Program-made: the position numbers and the translations under genes
The notes under the pieces: generated by a model
Told to the model about the DNA's origin: nothing
Database searches by the model: none
The model's input: the letters and a program-made list of their open reading frames with translations, nothing else
NCBI GenBank assembly: GCA_964402925.1
Contig: CAYOED010000005.1
Span: forward strand, 1-64,000
Source of the DNA: Suilimivivens sp964402925
GTDB taxonomy: Bacteria > Bacillota > Clostridia > Lachnospirales > Lachnospiraceae
Length of the DNA: 64,000 nt
Direction of reading: 5' to 3'
Shown: piece by piece, positions 44,150-53,194 of the stretch
How positions within the stretch are numbered: position 1 is the stretch's first letter
How the letters are laid out: each line of letters opens with the position of its first letter

Positions 44150-44740
44150 TTAGTCTTCATCCTCAATATCCACAAATTTAGCATCAATGATTCTCTCTTT
44201 ATCCCTTCTTACCTTAAACACCCTTGAAAGAATCCATATATCCGACACTCCGTCATAAATAAGGAAAATCCCTATGATCCTTGCCACCAGCTCAATTGCC
44301 TCAAAAGGATAGCAAATCAGCACACCTCCAAAAATCAGCGTAAGAAGCCCCAGCAGAAATGCCAGCCACCAGCTTTCGTAACCGTCCTTTTTCAAGGCAA
44401 ACGCCTGCACTACATTATGTAAACCATGTATTGCAATTAAAACACCCACGATTACCGGCACTGCCATCATAATCATTTCCGGCTTCAATAAAATCCAAAG
44501 TCCTAACACAGCAAACACAATACCCAGAATCATCATTCCCTGTAAAATAATCGTTCTTTCCCTGTTAAACAGATAAATCGCAATTTGAAGAACGCCGTAT
44601 GCAAGCAGAACGCCTCCAAGCAGCATACAGATAATCTGGCTTGTCGCTCCAGGCCAGATGACCAATACCAGACCGAGCAGCACGCAAACCACCGCAGAAA
44701 TTGTGTAATTCGCCTTTAATCCTTTAAAAAAATCTGCCAT
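44150..44740 (-). CDS. HdeD-like DUF308 membrane protein
   Basis: 196 residues with about six hydrophobic helices from residue 14 to about 165, in pairs, as in the HdeD/DUF308 family (YTISAVVCVLLGLVLVIWPG; LLGLLTLIFGGVLICYPFEA). The tail after about 170 is charged and cytoplasmic (RRDKERIIDAKFVDIEDED). In E. coli HdeD is linked to acid resistance; in clostridia the role is unknown. It starts one base after the VanZ-like gene stop, so the two are likely cotranscribed. Confidence 0.85.
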   Translation of the reverse strand: MADFFKGLKANYTISAVVCVLLGLVLVIWPGATSQIICMLLGGVLLAYGVLQIAIYLFNRERTIILQGMMILGIVFAVLGLWILLKPEMIMMAVPVIVGVLIAIHGLHNVVQAFALKKDGYESWWLAFLLGLLTLIFGGVLICYPFEAIELVARIIGIFLIYDGVSDIWILSRVFKVRRDKERIIDAKFVDIEDED

Positions 44741-44741
44741 A

Positions 44742-45236
44742 TCAACCTCTCCTTTTTTTATTGTTATGCCGTTTTTTCACAGCTTCATATATCAAATACA
44801 CTATATATCCAAGCACCGCCCCAAAACAGTTCAAAAGGATATCATCCACGTCAAAAGCCCCAAACGCACTGAAAAGCTGAAAAATCTCTATTCCAAGAAC
44901 AAGGAGAAATGCATTCAGCAACATTACCAAAAAGTTTCTGCCCCATTTCAGAACATATGGCAGCAAAAACCCAAAGGGAATGAATACCACCACATTTCCC
45001 ACCAGATTTTCAAAGCTGTTGAGCATATAGGAATAATCTATATACATGCGTATGGTCTTAAATAACGTGAAATTAGCCGTATCCAGCCCCTCCAAAATCA
45101 CACCCTTTTCCCATGTAGATGCGATTTCTTTCAATTGTTCCAGAGGGTACTTAAAAATGATCACCTTGATCACTATGAGCAAGTAAATAAAAAAGATTAG
45201 TCTGACATATTTCTTATGAAATTGTCTGTCTTTCAC
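44742..45236 (-). CDS. VanZ-like membrane protein
   Basis: 164 residues with a GTG start at 45236 sharing one base with the truA stop (TAGTG), and GGAGG ten bases upstream inside truA. Four or five hydrophobic helices; NLVGNVVVFIPFGFLLPYVL and IEIFQLFSAFGAFDVDDILLN are the family hallmarks (the NxxxFxPxG and E-x-x-Q-...-D-x-x-D-x-x-x-N segments). VanZ confers low-level teicoplanin resistance in Tn1546, but most genomic relatives have unknown roles. Confidence 0.88.
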   Translation of the reverse strand: MKDRQFHKKYVRLIFFIYLLIVIKVIIFKYPLEQLKEIASTWEKGVILEGLDTANFTLFKTIRMYIDYSYMLNSFENLVGNVVVFIPFGFLLPYVLKWGRNFLVMLLNAFLLVLGIEIFQLFSAFGAFDVDDILLNCFGAVLGYIVYLIYEAVKKRHNNKKRRG

Positions 45237-46003
45237 TAATAACGAACCTCCATCAAAGTAAGTCCCTTCGCAGGCACAAGCTCTCCAGCATTTTCTCTGC
45301 ACCTTGAGGCAAGCACTTCTGCAATTTCTTCGGGTCTTCTCTTATGCATTCCCACCTCTAACAGTGTTCCTGTCATGATTCTGACCATATGGTAGAGAAA
45401 TCCATTACCGCTGTACCAGAATCGTACTTCATCCTGCGCCCCTATCAAACCCGTGGAAAGACTTTGCGCCTTTTCTATCCGGATTGACTCAATTGTCCGC
45501 ACAGTCGATTTCCTGCCTCTCTTATTTGAAGTAAATGCTTTAAAATCATGGGTTCCGACCAGATACTCCGCTGCACGTTTCATAGCATCGATGTCCAGCT
45601 CCCTATTCACCACATGAACGTATCTTCTATCGAACACATGGGGTATCTGGGTATTCAGCACACGATAGCAGTAAGTCTTTCCTCTGGCGTTTAATCTGCT
45701 GTGAAACCTCTCCGACACTTCCTTCAGGGAAATCACCGCAATATCCTCCGGCAGGTAATCATTCATGTACTTCATGATTTCTTCAACGCTCATTTCCGTA
45801 TCCGCATGGAAATTTGCCACCTGCCCTAAAGCGTGTACACCTGCGTCTGTCCTGCCTGACCCCTGTACTTCTATTCCTCCACCCGTCATCCGCAAAAGCA
45901 GTGTTTCTAACTTTCCCTGAATAGTATTATCTGCGTTTTCCTGCTTCTGCCAGCCTTGATATCTGCTTCCTTCATACTGCAGCGTCATCTTAAAGTTCCG
46001 CAA
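45236..46003 (-). CDS. truA: tRNA pseudouridine(38-40) synthase
   Basis: 255 residues with a TTG start: GGGAGG lies eight bases before TTG, whereas the first internal ATG would be far from any site. It makes pseudouridine at positions 38-40 of tRNA anticodon arms. GSGRTDAGVHALGQ contains the catalytic aspartate, and WYSGNGFLYHMVRIMTGTLL is the closing motif. The start directly abuts the dehydrogenase stop (TAGTTG). Confidence 0.96.
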   Translation of the reverse strand: MRNFKMTLQYEGSRYQGWQKQENADNTIQGKLETLLLRMTGGGIEVQGSGRTDAGVHALGQVANFHADTEMSVEEIMKYMNDYLPEDIAVISLKEVSERFHSRLNARGKTYCYRVLNTQIPHVFDRRYVHVVNRELDIDAMKRAAEYLVGTHDFKAFTSNKRGRKSTVRTIESIRIEKAQSLSTGLIGAQDEVRFWYSGNGFLYHMVRIMTGTLLEVGMHKRRPEEIAEVLASRCRENAGELVPAKGLTLMEVRY

Positions 46004-46990
46004 CTATCGTACCTCCCAGGGATTTTCTTTTCCTTCCACAAAATATCTGCATCCAAGCAGTGAATCTCTGACCACCGTCTCCACACATTCATCCGTATAA
46101 AAAGCCATATGATGACTCACCGTCACATTAGGGAATCCTCTTAAAATTGCCAACTCCCTATTATTCAGTATATCTGATTTGCGGTCATAATAATACAGTC
46201 CAAACTCATTTTCTACTACATCCAGCCCCGCACCTCCGATTTTTCCGCTCTCAATGCCCGAAATCAGCGCTTCCGAATCGATCAGTCCGCCTCTGGCAGT
46301 ATTTACGATCATCACGCCATCCTTCATCTTGGAAATCGTTTCTTTGTTAATCATATGATGATTTTCATCGGTAAGCGGCGCATGAAGAGTGATTACATCC
46401 GCCTGCTGCCACATTTCCTCTAAAGTCACGTAAGGCACTCCTTGCGCCTTTACGTCCTCATTTTCATACAAATCATAAGCAATCAGCCGGCAGCCGAAGC
46501 CAGACAAATCCTTTAGAACCGTCCTCCCAATCCTGCCCGTGCCAATCACTCCCACTGTCAGGTCTTTCAATTCTCTCCCCTGAATCCCTTTCAGGGTATA
46601 GTCTTGTATATTGGTGCGCTCTAAAATCCGTTTCATCTTGCGGATGGTCATGAGAATGAGCATAACTGCGTAGTCCGCCACTCCGCAAGGACCATAGGGC
46701 GCATTTGCGACCGTCATTCCCAGCGCTTTTGCCGCCTTCACATCAACATGATCATAACCAATGGTTCTTGTAGTCACATACCTTACACCGTAATCCGCAA
46801 ATACCTTAAGCAACTCCTCCGTCATCTTTGATGTAATAATATCAATACATTCACTTCCTTTTGCAAGTGCTGCATTTTCCTGATCCGGCGCATCAGGACA
46901 CAACACAAGCTCTATATTAAGTTCTCTTCCGAATCTTTCAAACAGTTCTTTTTCATCAAACTCCCTGCAATTGTATACCGTTACTCTCAT
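46004..46990 (-). CDS. D-isomer 2-hydroxyacid dehydrogenase (D-lactate dehydrogenase-like)
   Basis: 328 residues. The NAD Rossmann motif is VGVIGTGRIGRTVLKDLSGFG. Catalytic residues fit the family: Arg in NTARGGLID, Glu in LDVVENE, His in VSHHMAFYTDE. Residues such as TRTIGYDHVDVKAAKALG match the D-lactate dehydrogenase/VanH branch. It probably reduces pyruvate or a related 2-oxoacid. It overlaps the AI-2E gene stop by 4 bases. No D-Ala-D-Lac ligase or VanX is nearby, so a fermentation role is likelier than glycopeptide resistance. Confidence 0.9.
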   Translation of the reverse strand: MRVTVYNCREFDEKELFERFGRELNIELVLCPDAPDQENAALAKGSECIDIITSKMTEELLKVFADYGVRYVTTRTIGYDHVDVKAAKALGMTVANAPYGPCGVADYAVMLILMTIRKMKRILERTNIQDYTLKGIQGRELKDLTVGVIGTGRIGRTVLKDLSGFGCRLIAYDLYENEDVKAQGVPYVTLEEMWQQADVITLHAPLTDENHHMINKETISKMKDGVMIVNTARGGLIDSEALISGIESGKIGGAGLDVVENEFGLYYYDRKSDILNNRELAILRGFPNVTVSHHMAFYTDECVETVVRDSLLGCRYFVEGKENPWEVR

Positions 46991-48225
46991 TTTTCATTCA
47001 CCTTTTCTTCCACATTTTTCTGTGCCCTTTTCTTCTCTTCAATGCGTGCTTTTTCCTCTTCTCTGTAGATATGTATAGCAACCATATCTTCTTCCTTTAA
47101 GTGTCTGAAATTGCTGAGGCTGGCATACAGAATCTTGAGGCTGTTTAAGGTTGTGTCAAAAACGCCCTCTTCATACATAGTCAGAACAATAATGCCAATC
47201 GGAACTGCAATAATCATCCCCACGACACCGCCGATTTTAAAACCTATGAACAATAAAAATAAGGTCGGTATCGGAGAAAGTCCAATCGATTCACCTACGA
47301 TCTTGGGCTGAATCAGCTGCCTTGCAAGCTGTCCCACTCCCCAGATGATAAGCAGCCCGATTACCATCTTATAGTCAGCGCTTAAGAATTTAATCACTGC
47401 CCAGGGAACTAAAACTGTTCCTGTCCCAAAAAACGGAAGGAAATCAAGGAATGCCACTCCGATCGCAATCAAAAAAGCATACCTGACCTTCAAAATCGTA
47501 AAACCAATTCCCAGAAGGAGATACATCCACAATTCTATCTTAAGCTGTGCCTTAAAGTAACCTCCAACAGCACGTTTTAATCCTCTTTTAATCATATTGG
47601 AACGTTCAATAATGGACTCCGGCAGGACCTTCCCGATAAGCTCCGGTAGATAATCCTTTTCTGCAACAAAGAAGTAGGCAGATAAAACGCTCATAATAAT
47701 TCCAATAAGGATGGAAGGGAGATTTTGGGCAAAGCGGCCAAGCGCTTCAATAGTGGGCACACTCAGCCCCCCAAAAAGTTCCCCCAGATATTCTTCCACA
47801 TTGGAAGAAATATTCTTGAAGGTTGCCTGCACTTCTTTAGGCAGATATCTGCTTGCCAATTCCAGTTTCTGTCCTATTTCCTCGAAATCCCCCTGCGTGC
47901 TTTCCCACATTTCCGGCAACACACTGATAAAATCCGTCATTTCTTCGACCAGTCTGACGCCCAGAAAGTATCCCGCCACAATAACCAGCGCAATTACTAA
48001 AATGATAACAAATGCAGTTCCCGCTTTCCTTTTGACCTTGAATTTCTTCTCAAAAAACTTGACCAGCGGATTTGCAATCAGGGCAATGATCCATCCCACC
48101 ACAAAAGGCATGAAAAATACGATGATTCTGGGAACAATAAAAATACATAAAAGCAAAAGCGCCAGCATAATGCCCAGATTAACCAATACTTTCAAATAGG
48201 TTGTTTTATTCCATCCGTTATTCAT
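46987..48225 (-). CDS. AI-2E/PerM/YtvI family transporter
   Basis: 412 residues with about eight hydrophobic helices, including paired segments near 11-60 and a C-terminal cluster about 205-350 (FLDFLPFFGTGTVLVPWAVI is a family hallmark). The C-terminus is highly charged (RIEEKKRAQKNVEEKVNEK). Members export AI-2 or act in Na+/H+ exchange or sporulation (YtvI); the substrate here is unknown. Followed by the dehydrogenase with a 4-base overlap; the engB stop lies 15 bases upstream. Confidence 0.88.
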   Translation of the reverse strand: MNNGWNKTTYLKVLVNLGIMLALLLLCIFIVPRIIVFFMPFVVGWIIALIANPLVKFFEKKFKVKRKAGTAFVIILVIALVIVAGYFLGVRLVEEMTDFISVLPEMWESTQGDFEEIGQKLELASRYLPKEVQATFKNISSNVEEYLGELFGGLSVPTIEALGRFAQNLPSILIGIIMSVLSAYFFVAEKDYLPELIGKVLPESIIERSNMIKRGLKRAVGGYFKAQLKIELWMYLLLGIGFTILKVRYAFLIAIGVAFLDFLPFFGTGTVLVPWAVIKFLSADYKMVIGLLIIWGVGQLARQLIQPKIVGESIGLSPIPTLFLLFIGFKIGGVVGMIIAVPIGIIVLTMYEEGVFDTTLNSLKILYASLSNFRHLKEEDMVAIHIYREEEKARIEEKKRAQKNVEEKVNEK

Positions 48226-48240
48226 ATATGCCTCTTTCTA

Positions 48241-48849
48241 CTATGAAACATCAGGATTTTCCTCTTTTTCCAGGTAAGAATCCAGAAGTTCATAGATTTC
48301 CTCTCTCCCCTGTTTCGTCTGTGCTGAATAAGGAATCACAATTGTATTTTTTACTACCTTAAGACCATCCCTAATCATCTTAATATGTTTTGATATCTGA
48401 CTTCTATTGATTTTATCCAGCTTTGTCGCAATAATAATCGGTTCAAATCCTTGCTTCAAAATCCAGTCATACATCATCCTGTCATTGCCTGAAGGCTCAT
48501 GGCGTATATCAATCAAGAGGAAAACTGCTTTTAACTGTTTGGAACTATGGAGATAATTTTCAATCATCTTTCCCCACTTTGCTTTTTCTGTCTCACTCGC
48601 TTTGGCATAGCCATAACCGGGCAGATCCACAAAATATATCTGATCATTGATATTATAAAAATTGATGGTCTGAGTCTTACCCGGCTGGGCACTGGTTCTT
48701 GCCAGTGCCTTCCTGTTCATAAGTCCGTTAATCAGAGAGGACTTTCCTACATTGCTTTTCCCCGCAAATGCCACCTCCATAAATGCATTATCCGGCAGTT
48801 TACTCGTAACGCCGCACACAGTCTCCAGATTTACATTTTTTATTACCAT
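48241..48849 (-). CDS. engB: Ribosome biogenesis GTPase EngB/YsxC
   Basis: 202 residues. GTPase motifs: G1 GKSNVGKSSLIN, G3 DLPGYGYAKAS, G4 TKLDK and a G5-like SAQ near the C-terminus. It assists assembly of the large ribosomal subunit. Its position after lon is a conserved Firmicute arrangement. The ribosome-binding site is weak (AGG about ten bases before ATG); it starts 19 bases after the lon stop. Confidence 0.95.
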   Translation of the reverse strand: MVIKNVNLETVCGVTSKLPDNAFMEVAFAGKSNVGKSSLINGLMNRKALARTSAQPGKTQTINFYNINDQIYFVDLPGYGYAKASETEKAKWGKMIENYLHSSKQLKAVFLLIDIRHEPSGNDRMMYDWILKQGFEPIIIATKLDKINRSQISKHIKMIRDGLKVVKNTIVIPYSAQTKQGREEIYELLDSYLEKEENPDVS

Positions 48850-48868
48850 TTCATACCATGCCTTTCCA

Positions 48869-51229
48869 TCACGCTTTCAGCAGCGCATACTTTAAGACTT
48901 CCTTCATATTCTTTATGTGGGTGATGACAAGTCCATCCTTAATTTCCTGTGGGATTTCTTCGATATCCTTCTTATTTTCAAAAGGTACCAGAACTTCCTT
49001 GATTCCAGCCATCTTAGCTGCCAGTATCTTTTCTTTCAGACCGCCTACCGGAAGCACCCTTCCCCGCAGCGTGATCTCACCGGTCATCGCCAGATCGCTG
49101 CGCACCTTCTTTCCCGTGATTGCCGAGAAGAGGGCTGTCGCCATGGTAACGCCTGCCGAAGGTCCATCCTTCGGGACGGCTCCCTCAGGGATATGTAAAT
49201 GAAAATCATTTTCCTTGAATACATCTGCCTTAATATGATTCTCTTTACCGATAGACCGGACATAGCTTATGCCAATCAGAGCAGATTCCTTCATCACATC
49301 TCCCATCTGTCCGGTAAGTTCAATATCTCCCTTGCCGGGCATCACATTGACTTCTATCTGCAACGTGTCTCCTCCCACACTCGTCCATGCAAGTCCGCGC
49401 ACAATTCCAACCTGCGGTTCCTTATCTGCTTTATCAAGGCTATACTTTCTTTTTCCCAGATATTTATCCAGATTTAAGGCAGTCACCTTAATCTTTTCCT
49501 GCTCATTTCCAGCTTCTCTTATGTCCAATATTTCCTTTGCCGCTTTCCTGCAGATCTCCCCAATCTTGCGCTCCAAATCTCTGACGCCGGCTTCTTTCGT
49601 ATAATAAGTAATGATATTCTTGAGCGCTCCATCCTGAATAGAAAGCATCTGCTTTGTAAGACCATTCTTTTCCAACTGTTTTTTTAGCAGATGTTCCTTG
49701 GCAATATGGAACTTCTCATTCTCTGTATAGCTGTTTACTTCAATGATCTCCATACGGTCCAGGAGAGGTCTGGGAATCGTCTGGGTCGTATTTGCTGTTG
49801 CAATAAACAGAACCTCCGACAAATCCAGCGGCACCTCCACATAATGATCCCTAAATCTTACATTCTGTTCTCCGTCAAGCACCTCCAAAAGCGCTGAAAA
49901 GGTATCTCCCTTATAATCATTGCTCACCTTATCGATTTCGTCTAACAACATCAGCGGATTCTTTACCCCTGCCTGCTTTAATCCTGCTGCAATCCTTCCC
50001 GGCATAGCACCTACATAGGTTCTCCGGTGACCTCTGATTTCTGCTTCATCCCTGACACCGCCCAGACAGATTCTGATATACTTCTTATTAAGGGCCTTTG
50101 CCACGCTTCTTGCAATAGAAGTCTTTCCGGTTCCCGGAGGGCCTACCAAACAGATAATGGGGCTTTCCCCCTTGCTGGTAAGGCACCTCACCGCAAGAAA
50201 TTCCAAAATACGCTCTTTCACCTGATCCAGTCCGTAGTGATCCTTCTTTAACGTATCCTCGGCACGCTTCATGCTTTCATTATCCTTGGATGCCTTGTCC
50301 CACGGCAGTTCCAGAAGGGTTTCGATATAAGCGCGTTCTACAGCACTTTCTGAACTGCTTCCCGAAAGGTTTTTGAAACGCTTGATTTCCTTCTTAATCT
50401 TTGATTTCACTTCTTCAGATGCCTGAAGTGTCTCTAATGCCTCTTCAAATTGATCCGTATCTGAAAAAGATCCTTCATCTCCCAACTCCTGCTTAATGTA
50501 ATTAAGCTGTTCTTTTAAAAGATAGGTTCTTTGATTCTTATCCACCCGTTCTCTGATGCTATGAGTCAGTTCTTCCCTTGCCTTGGCAATTTCAATTTCA
50601 TTCAGTAAATGCTCGCATAGAATATTATAGCGGTCTTTTATAGGAACAGCCTCTAGTATCTGCTGCTTTTTATCATAACTCATGGGAAGATTCATCGCAA
50701 TCTGATCGATCAGAGTTCCAATCTCTTTGATCTGCGAATATCTGTTCACTGCATTTTTATCCAGTTTCGGATAGTGTGCAGCAAAGACCGTAAAGTGCTC
50801 TTTCAGCTGCCGGAGCATTGCCTCCTCCTCCACTTTGCCTATCTGGGACATAATATCCTCTTCACTTGCCACCTCAAGATCCGCTTCCAAAAATTTTGAA
50901 TTTTCTAAATTGATTCTGCGCAGGATCCCGCGTCCGATTCCTTCCACCAATACCCTTACAATCTGATTTGGAAGCTTTGTGATCTGCTTTATCACTGCAA
51001 TGGTTCCCACCCGGTAAAGATGCTTTTCCTCAGGTGCATTCACTGCGGACTCCCTCTGGGCTAACAAAAAGATCTTCCCGCCTTTTGCCATCGCATACTC
51101 CAATGCCTGTACAGACTGTTCCTTGTTCAAATCAAAGTGCATGACTGTACTCGGCAGAATCGTTATTCCGCGCAAAGGAATTATGGGCATAGTGAGAAAC
51201 TGCCCTGTTTCTTCTTTTCTTTCACTCAT
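48869..51229 (-). CDS. lon: ATP-dependent protease La (Lon)
   Basis: 786 residues from ATG at 51229, with GAGG seven bases upstream; the adjacent ATG at 51232 is closer to the SD. N-terminal substrate domain, AAA+ module with Walker A GPPGTGKTS and Walker B LMLLDEIDK, then the serine-lysine protease domain with DGPSAGVTMATAL (catalytic Ser) and GGLKEKILAAKMAGI (catalytic Lys). Degrades damaged and regulatory cytoplasmic proteins. It lies between clpX and engB. Confidence 0.97.
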   Translation of the reverse strand: MSERKEETGQFLTMPIIPLRGITILPSTVMHFDLNKEQSVQALEYAMAKGGKIFLLAQRESAVNAPEEKHLYRVGTIAVIKQITKLPNQIVRVLVEGIGRGILRRINLENSKFLEADLEVASEEDIMSQIGKVEEEAMLRQLKEHFTVFAAHYPKLDKNAVNRYSQIKEIGTLIDQIAMNLPMSYDKKQQILEAVPIKDRYNILCEHLLNEIEIAKAREELTHSIRERVDKNQRTYLLKEQLNYIKQELGDEGSFSDTDQFEEALETLQASEEVKSKIKKEIKRFKNLSGSSSESAVERAYIETLLELPWDKASKDNESMKRAEDTLKKDHYGLDQVKERILEFLAVRCLTSKGESPIICLVGPPGTGKTSIARSVAKALNKKYIRICLGGVRDEAEIRGHRRTYVGAMPGRIAAGLKQAGVKNPLMLLDEIDKVSNDYKGDTFSALLEVLDGEQNVRFRDHYVEVPLDLSEVLFIATANTTQTIPRPLLDRMEIIEVNSYTENEKFHIAKEHLLKKQLEKNGLTKQMLSIQDGALKNIITYYTKEAGVRDLERKIGEICRKAAKEILDIREAGNEQEKIKVTALNLDKYLGKRKYSLDKADKEPQVGIVRGLAWTSVGGDTLQIEVNVMPGKGDIELTGQMGDVMKESALIGISYVRSIGKENHIKADVFKENDFHLHIPEGAVPKDGPSAGVTMATALFSAITGKKVRSDLAMTGEITLRGRVLPVGGLKEKILAAKMAGIKEVLVPFENKKDIEEIPQEIKDGLVITHIKNMKEVLKYALLKA

Positions 51230-51267
51230 CATTTATCCTCTTGTTTCCTAAAGCGTCTTTGAGACAC

Positions 51268-51293
51268 AAAATGCCGCCAATTGGCGGCATTTT
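51268..51293 (-). terminator. Hairpin between clpX and lon
   Basis: AAAATGCCGCC and GGCGGCATTTT form a perfect 11-bp stem with AATT loop, starting immediately after the clpX stop codon. Only four T follow within the stem itself, so it may stop transcription partly or protect the clpX mRNA end. Confidence 0.65.
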
Positions 51294-52547
51294 TTATCTG
51301 GCCTTACGCATTACTTCACGATGTATCAATAAAGGTTCACTGGTACCTTCTACCGCTCCTTTTGTGATAACGCATTCTTCTATTGTCTCATCTGAAGGAA
51401 TCTGATACATCACATCCATCATTGCTTTTTCCATAATGGAGCGCAGTCCCCTGGCTCCTGTCTTTCTCTCAAATGCCTGTTTAGCAATGGTCTCTATTGC
51501 ATCCTTTTCAAAAGTGAGTCTGACATCATCAAATCCAAAAAGCTTCTGATACTGTTTGATCAGAGCACTCCTAGGCTCCGTCAGAATTCTGTAAAGCGCC
51601 TTTTCATCCAGTCCCTGCAATGATACATTGATGGGCACACGTCCCACAAATTCAGGAATCAGACCAAACTTCACCAGATCCTGAGGTGTGACCTCTTTCA
51701 GTATTTCACTGATTTCACGATTGCTTTTGCTTGCTATTTCCGCGTCAAAACCGATTGAATTGCGGTTAAGCCTGTTTTCAACGATTTTCTCCAGACCGTC
51801 AAATGCTCCTCCGCAGATGAACAAAATATTGGAAGTATCAATCTGAATCAATTCCTGATGAGGATGCTTTCTGCCTCCCTGTGGCGGCACGCTTGCCGTG
51901 GTTCCCTCAATAATCTTAAGGAGCGCCTGCTGCACACCCTCTCCTGATACATCTCTGGTGATGGAAACATTCTCGCTTTTCTTGGTAATCTTATCAATCT
52001 CATCAATATAGATAATCCCTAATTGCGCACGCTCCACATCATAATCAGCCGATTGGATCAGTTTAAGGAGAATGTTCTCCACATCCTCTCCCACATAACC
52101 GGCTTCTGTCAGCGTGGTAGCGTCTGCAATGGCAAAGGGTACATTGATAATCTTAGCCAGAGTCTGCGCCAGATAAGTCTTTCCCGAACCGGTAGGACCA
52201 ATCATGATGATATTGCTCTTCTGAAGTTCCACATCATCCATATCCTTGGGCGCGGTGACTCTTTTATAGTGATTGTACACGGCAACCGCCAGAACCTTTT
52301 TGGCTTCCTCCTGCCCAATCACATAGTCATCCAAAAAATCCTTGATTTCCACTGGTTTCAACAGATTAATATCAAGTTCTGTCTCTTCAACCTCTTCCTC
52401 ATATTCTTCTTCCACAATATCGGCACATATTTCCACGCATTCATCACAGATATACACCCCTGCAGGGCCTGCTATCATTTTTCTTACCTGATCCTGTGTC
52501 TTATTACAAAAAGAACACCTGATATTGTCAGAACTTTTTCCTGCCAT
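51294..52547 (-). CDS. clpX: ATP-dependent unfoldase ClpX
   Basis: 417 residues. N-terminal zinc domain with CSFCNKTQDQ and YICDECVEIC; AAA+ Walker A GPTGSGKTY, Walker B IIYIDEIDK, sensor 2 in the GARGLRSIMEKAM region. It feeds proteins into ClpP; the ClpP-docking IGF-type loop is present as LIPEFVGRVP-neighbouring sequence in the usual place, though I did not resolve the tripeptide with certainty. It is 18 bases after clpP. Confidence 0.97.
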   Translation of the reverse strand: MAGKSSDNIRCSFCNKTQDQVRKMIAGPAGVYICDECVEICADIVEEEYEEEVEETELDINLLKPVEIKDFLDDYVIGQEEAKKVLAVAVYNHYKRVTAPKDMDDVELQKSNIIMIGPTGSGKTYLAQTLAKIINVPFAIADATTLTEAGYVGEDVENILLKLIQSADYDVERAQLGIIYIDEIDKITKKSENVSITRDVSGEGVQQALLKIIEGTTASVPPQGGRKHPHQELIQIDTSNILFICGGAFDGLEKIVENRLNRNSIGFDAEIASKSNREISEILKEVTPQDLVKFGLIPEFVGRVPINVSLQGLDEKALYRILTEPRSALIKQYQKLFGFDDVRLTFEKDAIETIAKQAFERKTGARGLRSIMEKAMMDVMYQIPSDETIEECVITKGAVEGTSEPLLIHREVMRKAR

Positions 52548-52565
52548 CTTCCTACCTCTTATCTG

Positions 52566-53156
52566 CTAATTGTCAGAACGCTTATAAAGCACTCTGTCAA
52601 TCAATCCATATTCCTTTGCTTCTTCGGCAGTCATCCAATTGTCTCTCTCTGTGTCTGCCGCAATCACCTCATAATCCTTACCGGTGTTTTCTGCCAAGAT
52701 CTTGTTTAATTTTTTCTTTGTCTGCAGAATATGTTTGGCGGCAATCTCAATTTCCGTAGCCTGCCCCTGTGCACCGCCTAAAGGCTGATGAATCATGACC
52801 TCAGCATTGGGAAGCGCAAGTCTCTTGCCCTTCGCTCCTCCTGCCAGCAGGAATGCACCCATGCTGGCTGCCATGCCGATACAATTGGTGGACACATCAC
52901 ATTTAATATACTGCATGGTATCATAAATCGCCATACCTGCAGTTACGCTCCCGCCGGGGCTGTTAATGTAGAACTGGATATCCTTTTCCGGATCTTCTGC
53001 CTCCAGGAACAACAACTGTGCCACGATAAGGCTTGCTGTCACTTCATTGACTTCTTCACCTAAAAATATGATTCTTTCTTTTAAAAGTCTTGAATAAATA
53101 TCGTAGGAACGCTCTCCCCTACTCGTCTGTTCAATGACATAAGGTACTAAACTCAT
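52566..53156 (-). CDS. clpP: ATP-dependent Clp protease proteolytic subunit
   Basis: 196 residues, S14 serine protease. Catalytic serine in GMAASMGAFLL, histidine in MIHQPLGG, and aspartate in the ERDNWMTAEEA region (TERD). Forms the 14-mer that partners ClpX. Length and motifs are normal. It lies between tig and clpX at 38 and 18 bases. Confidence 0.97.
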   Translation of the reverse strand: MSLVPYVIEQTSRGERSYDIYSRLLKERIIFLGEEVNEVTASLIVAQLLFLEAEDPEKDIQFYINSPGGSVTAGMAIYDTMQYIKCDVSTNCIGMAASMGAFLLAGGAKGKRLALPNAEVMIHQPLGGAQGQATEIEIAAKHILQTKKKLNKILAENTGKDYEVIAADTERDNWMTAEEAKEYGLIDRVLYKRSDN

Positions 53157-53194
53157 TACTGCATCCTCCTTACTGCCTTACAAAACCTGATTCT

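Noticed and set aside
44742..46990. Glycopeptide-resistance gene cluster
   Set aside because: VanZ-like and VanH-like genes are near each other, but ligase, VanX and regulators are missing and truA lies between them.
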